Source: Lucifuga dentata (lineage: Eukaryota > Chordata > Actinopteri > Ophidiiformes > Bythitidae). From it: a stretch of DNA of 64,000 bases. The position numbers and the translations under genes are program-made. The notes under the pieces are model-generated. The model was not told the origin of the DNA. It saw only the letters and a program-made list of their open reading frames with translations, and searched no databases. Shown here piece by piece: positions 12,437 to 34,790 of the stretch (position 1 is its first letter; the number at the start of each line of letters is the position of its first letter). The stretch spans positions 62,001-126,000 of the forward strand of contig VXCM01001008.1 of the NCBI GenBank assembly GCA_014773175.1, in the 5' to 3' direction.

Positions 12437-12795
12437 TGGAACAATATTCAGGACAGAGGCATAAACAAACTCACATGCACAAATAGAAAATTTAACAGGA
12501 TAGACCTTTTTTTGTCTTTCAGGTATACCGTCTGTGTCATCCTTGCCAGGTCAAATATGACTTCATTGGGCGATTAGAAACCCTGGAAACAGATGCGGAG
12601 AACCTGCTAAAGATTTTGGAAGTGGATCATCTTCTCCACTTTCCTTCCGGGGCTCGCAACCAAACTGCTGCAAGCTGGGAAAGGGACTGGTTTGCACAGA
12701 TTCCTGTAACGATGAGGAGAGAGCTGTACAAGCTATATGAACCAGACTTTGAGCTGTTTGGATATCCTAAACCTGACAGCGTGTTGCACCAGTAG
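8120..12795 (+). CDS. chst12: carbohydrate (chondroitin 4-O) sulfotransferase 12, five coding exons
   Basis: A Golgi type II membrane enzyme that transfers sulfate from PAPS to O-4 of GalNAc in chondroitin/dermatan. Exons: 8120-8644, 9395-9537, 10660-10788, 10925-11117, 12523-12795 (TAG 12793-12795); 1263 nt, 420 aa (human about 414). The short cytosolic tail is followed by a membrane anchor, residues 9-25 (GSLFMILLIIVYW, as in human CHST12), a charged E/K-rich stem, the 5'-PAPS site VACTNWKR at 176-183, the 3'-phosphate site KFLFVRDPFVRLISAFRNK near 245-263, and the ending LFGYPKPDSVL. ATG 8120 has a good Kozak context (A at -3, G at +4) and gives the usual short tail. An in-frame ATG at 8024 would add 32 residues and is less likely. 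All exon phases close. The a/b paralogue status in fish is not decided. Confidence 0.93.
8787..9335. mobile_element. diverged hAT-like MITE in chst12 intron
   Basis: Starts CAGTGGTGGAAGAAGTACTC and continues with the lysine-poor AAGTA/GTAC-rich body typical of the very common fish repeat beginning CAGTGGTGGAA. The right end (CAAGTACAGTACTGTACCTG) is degenerate and its exact boundary is uncertain. Confidence 0.55.
9587..9669. repeat. (TG)n-N-(CA)n microsatellite junction
   Basis: A TG run meets a CA run at an unresolved base (9623). The strand switch suggests two reads or contigs joined here rather than a true array. Confidence 0.85.
9671..10120. mobile_element. Tc1-like non-autonomous relic
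   Basis: The left end (tacacactact, then AGGCCAGAAGTTT) is inverted relative to the right end (AAACTTCTGGCCTGTAGTGTG minus its last base, at 10099-10119). The right side carries GTGACCTCAAACTTCTG, which resembles the GTGACCCCAAACTTTTGAAC end of fish Tc1 elements. A 64-base segment inside (9971-10034) is repeated exactly after the N at 10035, probably an assembly artefact. Confidence 0.5.
10812..10846. repeat. (GA)n microsatellite
   Basis: Pure GA dinucleotide array between chst12 exons 3 and 4. Confidence 0.9.
11926..12052. repeat. duplicated segment and (ATT)n microsatellite
   Basis: 49 bases (11926-11974) recur immediately after the N at 11975. The second copy runs into an ATT array at about 12011-12052. 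Confidence 0.8.
12294..12434. repeat. duplicated 66-bp segment with (AC)n
   Basis: 12294-12359 is repeated exactly from 12361 on. Each copy ends in an AC array, and the two are separated by the N at 12360. Confidence 0.85.
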
Positions 12796-13130
12796 ACCAC
12801 ACAGACTTAAAGTCCTGGGTACTGCACTGTGTGCAGAGCCCACACCTCAGTTATCTGCATACCGCCAGCAGATGCCTTTTATTACCAGTCAATGATGCTG
12901 TTTGTTTCCTTTGTGCATACCTCAAAAGTGCCTGCCAGAATTAATTTATGCTTTTTATCTGTTTGTCTCAGTTGCCATCATGTCATGTTTGAAGCACGCT
13001 GCCATGCAAGCTACTTTTTCTCTCAGTTTTTTATATTGAAGCACTTTGCACAGTATTTTTAATCATGAAGGAAAACAGTTTGTTGATTAGTAGCAGAAAT
13101 TATTTAAGGGAAATATGCTGCAAAAATAAA
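12796..13130 (+). other. chst12: chst12 3' UTR with poly(A) signal
   Basis: No intron is apparent. AATAAA at 13125-13130 is followed by a GT-rich downstream element at 13156-13175, a good cleavage context. Confidence 0.7.
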
Positions 13131-13299
13131 GTCTTTCTGTAAATGTTTGACTGTCCTTTGTGTGTGTGTGTGTCTCAGAGAGAATGACACGCTCCACCAC
13201 TTTCTATTGCACAAAAAAACGCTCTTGTTGCTGCATCCACACTGCCCTGCTGACTGCTTCCACGTGTTCTGGCCTGTTCTGGAACTCCTCCCCTTAGGC

Positions 13300-13632
13300 C
13301 TCAACTCCTTTCACCATTGGTTGAAGCTCACGTCACTCATATTGGAGTCGGATGTCTCCGCCCCTTCATTGCTTGACAGCTCGCGCCTGACATCACTGGT
13401 TCCGTCCCAACACGGAAATATGGAATAGTAGTAAATTTTATGAGCGTAGATGCTGTCATGCTTTTTAAACGCGACAAAACAGATTCCACCGTGTTTATTA
13501 ATAACGTGTGTGAGCTTTAGCTATCTTTAACGGCTGGTGTTAGCTCTGACAAATGGAAACCTGCTCTGGAAATGGAGAGAGTTCGACCTCTGTCGTTAGT
13601 TGAATAGCTTCAATCCTCCGTTGTTCAGAGCC
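13300..13632 (+). promoter_or_regulatory. ern2 promoter and 5' UTR region
   Basis: ATTGG (inverted CCAAT) lies at 13316-13320. TCACGTCA lies at 13328-13335, whose complement TGACGTGA fits the unfolded-protein response element bound by XBP1/ATF6 (TGACGTGG/A). The interval is richer in CpG than its surroundings. It lies 300 bases upstream of the ern2 start. No TATA box was recognised. Confidence 0.45.
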
Positions 13633-24078
<10,446 letters not shown>

Positions 24079-24135
24079 TATTTACATCACTCCACTCCAT
24101 ACTACGTACACACATAAGCACATGCACACGCACAT

Positions 24136-24192
<57 letters not shown>

Positions 24193-26131
24193 ATTGTTTT
24201 TACAGAGCTTGTACCGCTGTTTGTAGAGGAACATACAGTACTATGAAAAAGTTTCAGTTCGTTGTTTGCACAATTTGTTATAGAGAAAATGATTTTAAGA
24301 TGAATTTTTTTTTTGTTTAGCTGCATTTCATTTGTCTGAAAGGTTTTAACTATTTTATGAAGGTTTAAATTTCAAGTAAACGACAAAGAAGGTATGCTAA
24401 GTACACACCTTATGATGCACTGATATCTCACATTCAGGTCCTAACTGCAGGTTTTAAATTGCTGCTGTCATTTAAAATATAATAATTCGGCCTTTGTGGA
24501 AAACAAAAGCTGACTGGCAAAAATGGCAAAACCCATTACAAAACATACAAACTTCATCATAGTATTGTAAGTAACAGATGCTGCACAGCAAGCTTGTCTT
24601 ACTGTATAAGGATGCATATGAAGATCTTTGTTGCCTATGTAACAAGTTAAAAAGTTTCTGCTCCTCCATGTCTTGCTTTTCTCTCAGCTCCAAGCAAGAG
24701 TATCTTATGTAAAAAGTGACAAAAAGTGCCAAAGGCCCCACAAAATTTACTGTATTTCATGGTGTGTGTGCACGTGTGTGTTTGAGTGTGGCTAATCTGA
24801 CTGAACAGTAGCCCTGATTTTTCAGTCAAGATAGGACATTGACACTGGATGGACAAAATGCATATGAAGTAAAAATCTTAATTTCTCATCAAGCTATTCA
24901 GGCATCTTGTTATAGATGCATATGAATAGTTATCTGATGTTTACACATATTTATCTGAAGCATAGTATGTTTCATACAGTACCACTAAATGACGACATTG
25001 CAAGAATGTTTTGAGTCTAAGCATTGTAAAATGCCACTAAATGCTTTCAGAGCTCCATGGACTTTCTCTGTTGCTGTAATTACTGGATGAAGGCTTGTTC
25101 ATAGTACTTGATGAGAGTAAATTATGTAAAAAGAAATTTTTATACTTGTTTGGATGAGTGAATTAAAATAATGCTTTGAGTGCCAAAGACTGAAGTGAAT
25201 CCACCCATTTCTTTAGTATGTTAGTAGAGAGAAAATGAGATAAAAGCAATGATAACTATTCTGTTAATTTGAATTGAATAAAAGGAAGAGAATATGAGAC
25301 AGATGGGAAAATAAGATTCGTTAGAATGGGGAAAAAAGCCTCTGTTAGTGCATCGCAGCACTATGGTTTTGGTCAAAATAAATTGGAACACAACATCCCA
25401 AAATACAAAATTCTTTTGGGATGTTGTCTAAGCTATCTTCTAAAATCCTAACCTTCAGGCTAATTCTCTGTGGTTCTGACAGTTTTTTTTTGTAAAAAAT
25501 CTTCACTGTAGCTGCCGTCTTCTTGTAAACTTCACCATCATCATCAACCAGTGGTAAAGGTGTCGTAATTAATAAAGTTTATGTCCAGCTTGTTGCAGGT
25601 TGAGCGGAGCTTGAGAATGTCCCTGCCTTCACTCATTCATTATATTATTAATTCAGCTCCATTAGACCATTTCATCCACAGTAACATTAAGAGATCTAAT
25701 GATCTTTTCCATAGCTAATGACAGCAGGGAGCAGCCTGGGAGGCTTTAACCCGTGAGTAGTTCATCTTGTGCTGATGGGCTCCTTGAAGGATAATGGCTC
25801 TGTGCAGAGTCACCCTCAGTTTACTTACAGTTTACTCACAGCTAACATCAGAGAGAAAGATGCTCAGCACACACCACTTACTCAGCTTCTTAAATCAGAT
25901 GCGTAGATCCTTACAGAATGAGTTGCTACAGACCTGAGGAGATGTCACAAAACTCTGATTTTTGAAGTGGTTGACTTAAGATGCAACTGTAAGAAATTTA
26001 AAAAAAAACATCAAGTAGATTAGAAATGCTTAATTATACGGACATGTAGTTCAGTTTTCTCAACTTTCCAGCAATGACAGTAGTTTTAGTTAAATTCTTA
26101 CGAGTGGATCAAAAAAGCAATACTGTTTGTG
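24079..26131. other. downstream of ern2, intergenic; (CA)n array, no gene seen
   Basis: A (CA)n array at 24135-24190 lies just after the ern2 stop. Candidate ern2 poly(A) signals are distant (AATAAA near 25276 and 25569) and cannot be assigned. No splice-flanked coding segment is seen on either strand. Confidence 0.55.
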
Positions 26132-26345
26132 ATGATAGACAAGTCAAGTTAAATGGTATTTGTATAGCCCAATATCACATAGAATGTATCACAAGGCTTT
26201 ACAGACCCACACATCAACAGTTCCTGGCTCAGCCCAAGCTCTCCATGAAGACGAGGAAAAACTCCCATAAAAACCTTATTACATAAGGAAAAAAAAAAGG
26301 AAGAAACTTCAGGAGAGGCATTTCAAAGAGAGATTCCCTCTCCTC
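26132..26345 (+). repeat. teleost dispersed repeat (retroelement 3' tail type)
   Basis: AAGTCAAGTTAAATGGTATT, TTGTATAGCCCAATATCACA, CAAGGCTTTACA, GAGGAAAAACTCCC and GGAAGAAACTTCAGGAGAGG occur in the same order as in a very common fish repeat (TTTATTTGTATAGC...GGAAAAACTCCC...GGAAGAAACC). The superfamily is not settled. Confidence 0.6.
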
Positions 26346-26937
26346 CAACAGCAAATTACAAAAACACAGAAAACAATGAAACATTACAGGATGAAAAAAA
26401 GAGGAAATAAGCTGTGATCCAATGAGAGGATCCAAACAGATGTAGTCAGCATGAAATCATAGTCATGATTCAAGGCATGAGTCACATGAAGTCCACAAGT
26501 GGGAATATGGCCACTTTCCAGGGGTGAGGGGGCACATTGTCAATTATTAGACAATTGAAAGAATACAACAGCATTTTGCTTGGAATTAAAAAAAAATAAC
26601 AGTAGCACCTATTATATGTGAAATTTTCAATCTGATGGTTTTGTGAGCATTGCAATGGCTATCAAAGTTAAAGAAATTACATATAAAACAGACAAACCTT
26701 GATTATTTTTTAAAAACTAACAAACACTCACCTATATACTCCTTTTACAGAGTCCTGAAAGCTCTAAAGCCACATCTGGCAAACTTGAGGCCAAGTAGCC
26801 ATAACCAAAAAAAAAAAAAAANAAAAAAAAAAAAACAAAACAAACAAAAACACAGTGTTTTTACAATAACTTTCCTCAGACTGTTCAGTGCTGAAATTTA
26901 TGTACTCACAGTACTCACTCAAAACATAGGTGAACAG

Positions 26938-26997
<60 letters not shown>

Positions 26998-27945
26998 CTC
27001 ACAAAAGTCCGTCTTACTCATGATGACAAGTCATAAAATCACAATGACAAAAACAGGGAAGGAAGTAGAATTTAGGTTTGAATGTGTGAAAACCGCAGTA
27101 GGTGTGTGTAGTTGACTCTTAAATTTTAAAAGTTTACAACCTCTTGGGTACATTTTCCTGTATTTCCAGTAACAAAAGCAGATCTTAATATTTGGAAGAG
27201 AAATTACGGTGTTTGAATTCATGCAAAACCTAGAAAGTCACTGTAGACTGGTTATTATTATTATTATTATTATTAGTAGTAGTAGTATTTTATTATTATT
27301 GTTGTTGTTGTTGTTATTGTTGTATATTTTTTGTGCTCCATTCATGTCTGTACTTATTGATTGTAAATATTTCCAACACAACACTTCCCCTGATAGGTTT
27401 TTATAATGTTAACTGCATGTGGTGTTGAGTTGTTTCTGCATTTATTTGGAATATTATTGAATAAACTTCAGAATCTCGGAAGCTTGATGATGACATGAAA
27501 ATGACAGAAAATGACAAAATTGCTGAAACGTTTTGTTATAAGATAAAACTTGAATCCAGCCGCAGCCAATGTGCCCAAGTAGATGAGAACGTTGCAATAC
27601 TCCTGACATCCAGCAGAGGGAGGTGTCTGAATAGGAAATTCTCTCTCTCTCTCTCTCTCTCATAGGCTCACACACTGTGCGATTTTGGGCTGTCACAAAC
27701 AGATAACGATTGTGAGAGAAACCTGAAGAAATCCCTGCTCATGGATTCAGAATGGTGGTCCTAGATCCGTAATATGAGACACGTCCACAGGTGTGCTACT
27801 AAAGACAGCCAGTGAGAAAAGTCTGATGGTGTAAAAATATTTAGGACCAAAATTTCACAATAGGAGTAAATATGGAAGGAATAAAATGTCATGAGGATGT
27901 TTGCTGAAACTCAGACGTTGTAAAAATCATGACAACTCTCGTGTT

Positions 27946-27987
<42 letters not shown>

Positions 27988-27998
27988 NCTCTCGTGTT

Positions 27999-28036
<38 letters not shown>

Positions 28037-28565
28037 AGAGAGAGAGAGCTCCATAGCTGCCTACCCAGTTTATTTTGTCCTGCCTGTCAGCGCTGTTTCA
28101 CCATTCATCTCACAATCTGACATGCATCAAACCTGATCTCTTCCAGCCTGACACACACACACATCTTGCAGACCTGCAGTGAACTAAAAAGATCGCTCTA
28201 ATCTCACAGTCTGTAAAAGACAATCATTTTGATCACATATGTTTTCAATCACTGGAATACAAATCTGATTAAATTTATGGTTCCACCCAGTTCATTTCAC
28301 TGTTAGTGTGAACTGAAGCAGAAATGGTTCAATGACCTGATGACCTGGAATCCAGTCATGTGTCATGTCACCAGCTAATGAACCACTGGTCAGGGATGTT
28401 TATATTGTCCTGTAGTATGATTTTTTGGTCAGCTTCTGTGTGAGTGTGTGTGTGTGTGTGTGTGTGTCAGAGGGTGGGGAAGTACTTGGCTCATTATTAA
28501 ATATCAGAGTTCAGCTCCAGGTCCAACGAAACACCAGCTTAACCAAAGTCATGAGACCACATTTA

Positions 28566-28600
<35 letters not shown>

Positions 28601-28985
28601 GTACACACAGATGAATGATAAGTGTAGTGCCACTCAGGTCTATGTATAATAGCGCAGTCAACTGATCTTTCTGAAAGCTGATTTGTTACTTGAAACCAAC
28701 ATAAACTTAAAAATTCTGACCGCAATTCAATTTTTATGCTTGAATCTTTTGGTAGTGAGCCCAGCCTATTGTTTAACACATACTACACAAACACATACAA
28801 ACTACATATAATACACACATGTTGCAGTGCAAGTTGAGGACAAAATGTCCTTTCTCCTCTCATAAATGAAAGCTTCCTTATGTTTCAGGGACCACTGGGG
28901 ATATATTTTTCTGCTCCTTGTTTTTTCCTCTCTTTCCCTTTGTAGAATACCACAGGAGGCTGGATTGCTTTCTCTGATCTGTGTG

Positions 28986-29025
<40 letters not shown>

Positions 29026-29051
29026 NTGGATTGCTTTCTCTGATCTGTGTG

Positions 29052-29092
<41 letters not shown>

Positions 29093-30642
29093 GGGAGGGG
29101 GCGATCGAAAGAGGCAGAGGGATGTCGTTCTTACAGTCTCCATTTTGGGATCGGGACAGGAAGTGGGCTCAACAGAGGAAACATGACCTCCTACCCTCCT
29201 CCCTCCCTCACTATCCCTCACTTTTTCTTGTATTCTCTCTTCCTCCCTTTGTCTGTCCCTCCCCCACTCTGTGCTTACCCATTCACAGGGTCGTTTCTCT
29301 CTCTCTCTCTCTCTGTCCTAGAGATACAGCTCCCATAGGCTCTAACATAAGGCGCTAATGCATTTCTGTGGTGTGTGTGTGTAGATCTTAAATTACAGTC
29401 CACTCACTTCCTATATAAATAAATCTATGTTACCCAGTGATTGTTAAAACAAAATGCTGAAACTAGGCCTCGTTGCTTCTGGGCTCCCTCCCTGTCTCAG
29501 GAGGCTTGCAGTCTGTTTTATATCAGAGCTCTTCTGATTAAAAGCCAAAGCAAAGGTCAGATTCTGCTGGGTAATGACGATATCACCCGTCTTCAGCTTC
29601 GCTCGTTCGCCCAACGGTCTGATAGCTCCAGCCGATGAGTCTCATATTACATTATGTGGTACGAGAGCTAGCTCACGGTTAGCCTCTGGGCTGTACATCA
29701 GAATGACATTACTAATCATGAGTTTCGCTTCTCTGGTTTCTGGCTTTGCAAGAAATTTTCTTGTCTTTATAAATACAGATTAGACCGCCTGAGGATATAA
29801 GAAAACATTTTTTTTTTTTTTTTTTTTTTTTTAACTGAGTAAAACTTCATCCGTCATCTCTGTTAAATACTCCATTTTCAAATTTTAGCCTCCTTCTCTA
29901 TAAGCTCCACTCATTTCCGGCCTCCTGTTCATCTTCCTCCCTCTGTTCATTTTCCAACTCAGAAGGCCTCGACCCTTTGCGTTCTCATATACACATTCGA
30001 CACACACACAAGGAGACGTCTGGCAGCAAACGGCAGTGTATTTCACCACAGAGCACAGAGCCAAGGCAGCGAGAAACAAACAAAAGCAGGAGACCAAAAA
30101 CCAAAGCTTCTTAGAGTCTGTGAGCATCCTTCACTCCTCATCCTCAGCCATGTCTGCTGTTTGTTTGTTTGTTCGTTCCTCCGCCTTTTTTCAGACGTTT
30201 TTCTTGCTTGTCATTTTCGCTCAGGTGCGTCCAGTGCAATGACGACACTTGTGAGTGGAAAAGATGGATTAGTTAACAAATATTACACCAAAGTTACAGT
30301 GATACTGTTAGGCAGAGTGGGCAGGTTGTAGGGCAGGTTACCACATTACAGTGTCAAACACTTACAGTATTCTATGTACAAGAATTATTAACACACACAA
30401 AGGGCCTTATGTTGCTAAGCACACAAGCATACACAATTACACAGTTTGATACAGTATTATACAGTATTATAATACGACATGTGGAAGTGCTCATGATTAA
30501 CCTCATTTCCGCGGAGGCCCGTTTTGACTGTAATAGTCAGGGTGGGGACAGTACAGCCCAGCTGTGTCATACTGCTGTGTAACAAAATGCATCAAGCAAA
30601 TGTTAGGAACTCAAACATTTTTCATTTCATAGACTCCACACT
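26346..30642. other. intergenic stretch, microsatellite-rich, no gene seen
   Basis: Holds (TG)n at 26939-26992, TTA/TTG-type trinucleotide arrays at 27253-27325, (CT)n at 27641-27660, a TG/N/TG duplicated block at 27936-28040, (CT)n-(CA)n at 28568-28600 and a duplicated GA-rich block at 28961-29090. The reading frames here are low-complexity. Confidence 0.6.
28961..29091. repeat. 65-bp duplicated segment around an N, with (GA)n
   Basis: 28961-29025 recurs from 29027. Both copies contain GA arrays. Probable assembly artefact. Confidence 0.8.
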
Positions 30643-31747
30643 TTAAAGCACCATATCAGCGACTGTGCATGTTTGAGCCCAATACATATATACAAATCCA
30701 CAAACACGTTACTGACAACCAGTTCCCAAAATTCTGCATTCTGATATTCGACTGGCATTCAAGATAATTCATAATGCTGCTCCTTCGCCATTGAGGAGCT
30801 TTCTCCAGCTCCACTCTGAGCAAATGAGCAGAACCTCTCTGTCCGCTTTAAGGTCTGATTTAAGCATCTTGATACGACGTACTGCTTTTGCACAATCTGC
30901 TTTCTCATTTAAAGCCATTAAACATTGGAATAAGTTTCCTGAAAACTTGCACAGATTTTTATTTTTTCACATGGTGCAAAAAAATGGACTCTTTGCAACT
31001 AGGATGTCAACATTAATTGATTATGAATGACATTTTATTCTGTTTAGAAACTTGGGGTTGTGTAAAGTGACTGTGCATGTATTATTAGTGTACTGATAAA
31101 TAATGTTGTGTGTCTGGGTTATTATGGTTGTTTTACCTGCCCAGATGGAAATTAGCTGTTAGCTAAATCTGACACAAAACATTTCCTCTCAATTTGAGAT
31201 TAATGTTTTTTGTGCATGGTCCCTGTTTAAATAAACTTTAAAAAAAAAAAAAAATNAAAAAAAAAAAAAAGTACTTTATTGGTAAATTTTCAAATTTCCT
31301 TTCTACCTTCCAGATGACCATTGGCTTCAGTTAATTCCAGTACTATTAAAATCAACTTATAGAGACTTGAAACACACTTGACATATGTAATCCATTACAG
31401 CGAAGAACATGTCTATTAGGTTTTTTATCCAAGTAACTTTATTTAACCTCTTTAGTTAACTTTATTAAACATGGAGCCGCATGGAAGATGATGTATGTCT
31501 CCACCAGGGAATATAGTCCCAGGAGACGACGGCTTTTACCAAGAAATTAAAATGACCGTCCCTTCTATAATTGTGCGTAAGTGTTAGAAAGTGAAACACT
31601 GAATTTTAAGGTGGGTGAATCACCTGAACATTTGATTTTGAAAAACATAACAGGAAAACTTAAATTCGGTTTTAAGTTTTGGAAATTGGTTGTCAGTAAC
31701 GTACCATGAAGCAACAAACACGCACGATGGACGGTAGGGTCCTTTAA
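30643..31747 (+). mobile_element. TTAA-flanked inverted-repeat element, copy 1, split by a LINE insertion
   Basis: TTAA at 30643-30646 and 31744-31747. Left end AAAGCACCATATCAGC...GTGCATGTTTGAGCCCAATA and right end GGTAGGGTCCTTTAA are inverted versions of each other. The body matches the other copies (GGAATATAGTCCCAGGAGAC, TTTTAAGGTGGGTG). About 540 bp of LINE sequence (30732-31272) interrupts it. Confidence 0.75.
30732..31272 (+). mobile_element. 5'-truncated LINE 3' end with poly(A) tail
   Basis: The coding tail reads KIIHNAAPSPLRSFLQLHSE, then ILIRRTAFAQSAFSFKAIKH and WNKFPENLH, with a stop after LIDYE. This is the C-terminal pattern of L2/CR1-like and related LINE polymerases (R..FS..A...WN.LP). 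AATAAA followed by a long A tract ends the insert. The upstream reverse transcriptase is missing, as expected of 5' truncation. Confidence 0.65.
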
Positions 31748-33075
31748 AATGTATTTGAGACAAATGTATTAGGCAAAATGTGGAGTAAGATGTATACATG
31801 GATGGGATTATTAGGATTGAGTTGCTCGCTGAATATACATGACTTGTTGCTTCATCAGCACGAGAGGAAGTATGTGCAGATTACGCTGACTGTGAGCAGA
31901 TGGAGGATTTTCATGTTTGACTAAATTGATTGAAGCGCTCAGCTTCAAAACAACTGCCTGGCAGCTCATCTGATAGCATCTGAAACCCCATCCTTGCTGT
32001 CAAATTGGGCAGGTTAGATTCAACAAAACATGTAACTTTCCAAAATAGACAAACAAACCAACAGCCACACCCACTTCACACGACTGGCCAGGTGTGTTGA
32101 GGTGTGAAAGCATTTTGTCTCTCTTTCTTCACATAACAATCCTGTGCTATGATGTGACCTTTGAGCAGAGAAGTGAGAGCGTACGCCAGTTTCCCTGCTT
32201 CTTTAATTCATTACGGTGTCATTACAAAAAGCAGGTATAATGGCGCACACCTGTCAAAAACCATTCCTCTCTCTACAACGGCAGGGATTCACCTCACCTT
32301 TGAGTGCTGACACCACATCGTACAATCTAGTTCTTTTGAAGCATACCAAGTCCTTTGCAGTTGCATTATTTAGGTAAATTAAGTTGGATGACATCATCAG
32401 TTTATGCAAATTACAGTCTGATTATGGTATTACCTTAATCAGGTTAGAATCAAATTTTTAACTTGTCAACGTATTGACTAACTGCAGCTCCAGTTCAAAA
32501 TGGCTGCTGGCAACACAGGAAAAGGTAATTTGCAGCTTTTGTTCCCTGCTGTTCCCTAAGCCTTCATGTGTACACAGCAAAACAACAGGAACATGCAGTG
32601 TAACCAAATCCCAAAGCCTTCTTGTTAAAAACATGCTTACAACATGCCTCAGGTTAAGGGTAGGCTGTTACTACACATCTGTTGTACTGGCATGCTGGTG
32701 TGGGAAGGGGGGCAGCAGGAGTACACTTGAGGGAGAGATGAACCATAATTCATTCAGGGCCAGGAGCTGTGTGTGTGTGTGTGTGTGTGTCTTTTCAGTC
32801 TCTAATTTGTCAGTCTGTTACTGCTGGGAAGGGAGGAGACAAACAGTCTCCCTACTGTGTTAGGAGGAGGGGAGGAGAGGGAGGAGGGGAAAGGATATCT
32901 GCAGCTGTTCATCTCTCCTGTGATGGTGGCAGCAGAGGACCAGAGCTGAAGACGGGGAATAGAGAAAGAGGACAGGGAGTGTAAGAAATGCATCTTTTTC
33001 CTCTGTTATAGCTCACTGGCGGGAACAGTTGAGCAACTTTATCGCAGAACAGCATATGACCAACGCTGGCCCAAA

Positions 33076-33119
33076 CTCTCACCCCTCTCACCCCTCTCAC
33101 TCCTCTCACTCCTCTCACG
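33076..33119. repeat. 10-bp minisatellite, about 4.4 units
   Basis: Tandem CTCTCACCCC/CTCTCACTCC units, all in register. Confidence 0.8.
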
Positions 33120-33768
33120 TGTGTTCCACTGCCGTCTCTAAATCTTCTTTCTTCCTCTTGAAACTCTCTGTCCTTCTTGCTCACACAGCTGTATTTCAAC
33201 AGGCTGTTAAAAGAATATTCCAACATTTATGACACTTTCTTATTTGCTGTCTTACAGAGATTTAGATATTTCATCTCTGTGCATGTAGTACAGAAGTAGT
33301 TCCAGGATGTATTTAGCTTAGCTTAGCACAAAAATTGGAAGCTGAGAGAAACAGCTAATTTACCGACCTCAGGGTTACGTTAAACAACTCCAAATCTGGC
33401 ACAAAGCCGTTTAGGCACATTTCTCTCTTTACAATACAACACGAGCTAAATACAGTCAAACAGCAGAGCTACTATTATGGTCATAATCTTATATAAATTA
33501 TGCTACCTGGTCTAGTAGGGCTGTTTTCTACTTTGTTAAACATATTGTATCATTCAATTAATAACGTTTTTAATGATGAATGTTTCGATTTCCACCATTA
33601 TATTATTTCACGTTCATTTTTGTGTCTTATGGATTGGAAGAGTGTATCAAAGCAAAACACAGTCAGCAGATATCGCTACACTGAATGCACAAATATATAA
33701 ATAATCCTCTCATCAGCTCTTGGTACAACCGCAAATTAGTGTATTAAACCAGATGTTGGAGTATACCT

Positions 33769-34327
33769 TTGAAGGAACATATCGGCCATTGTGCATGTTT
33801 GACCCTGTATACACATTACGTTACTGACAACCATTTCCCAAAATATACTACTGTAGCAGTAAATTTCAGATTTTTTTCCTGCCTTCGCCATTAGTTTCAG
33901 TTCATTCCAGTACGCTATTAAAATCAACTTTAGAGACTTGAAACACTGTTTGAGATACATAATCCATCATAGCAAACACAATGTCTATTAGATTTTTTGT
34001 TTGAATCAACTTTATTTAACCGATCCAACACTGAACTACACGGAAGACAATGTATTTCTCTGCCAGGAAATATAGTCCCAGGAGAAGACGACTTTTACTG
34101 AGAAATTAAAATGACCGTCTCTTTCCCTTATACAATCGTGCATAAGTGTGAAGGCAAAACATTGAATTTTAAGGTGGGTATATCACCTGAACATTTGATT
34201 TTGAAAAAATAACAAGAAAACTAAAATAGGGTTTTATATTTTGGAAATTGTTTATCAGTAACATAACATGTATGTGGGTTGAATATATTGGGCTCAAACA
34301 TGCACAATTGGCGGTATGGTCCTTCAA
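33769..34327 (+). mobile_element. TTAA-type inverted-repeat element, copy 2
   Basis: Full-length diverged copy. The left end TTGAAGGAACATATCGGC and right end GGCGGTATGGTCCTTCAA are inverted. Its flanks have drifted from TTAA. It lies just beyond the last gna12 exon and carries AATAAA on the - strand (34011-34016), so it could supply a gna12 poly(A) signal, but this is speculative. Confidence 0.75.
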
Positions 34328-34790
34328 GTTACAGGGTTGTCTGTAGTTAAAAAGTTGTTTTTTTTTAATCATCCAAGACAAAAACCGCTTTCAGTGCTCA
34401 TGTAGTGCTCATGGTTAAACATTTTTGTGTTTTTTGTTTTTTTTTCCTAATTGTTAATCTGTGTATAAAGGCAAAACAATATGACAAGAAGCAGAGGACT
34501 TCTGTCTTTCCAGCATACACACATTTATACAGGATACGTGCAGAGGAATACATGTCCTTACTGACCCTCCCTGGCAGTTTCCACAGTGGGGGGGGCTGGC
34601 ATGGGCCCAGAGTCACGTCATGGCTCCACAGGTTTAAAGTTCAGAGGTCAGTCAGCTCCACTCTGTGGGTTGACTGACTGCTCCACAGGTCAGTTGAATC
34701 AGGCCTTCTCAGCAGTTCCGTAGCCTGGATGTATGGCTGGTTTCACAGTTCACAGTCAGAGAAGCCACAGTGTGTTCTGGGCGCAGAAAG
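34328..34790 (-). other. gna12: probable gna12 3' UTR
   Basis: Sequence immediately downstream of the gna12 stop codon on the - strand. No poly(A) signal is recognised before copy 2 of the TTAA-type element. The extent is unknown. Confidence 0.4.

Noticed and set aside
13311..13335. Classical ER stress response element (CCAAT-N9-CCACG)
   Set aside because: Spacing and orientation do not fit ERSE or ERSE-II. Only the separate UPRE-like core is kept.
33076..33119. CRISPR-like tandem repeat
   Set aside because: Units are 10 bp without spacers, and the organism is a vertebrate. It is a small minisatellite.
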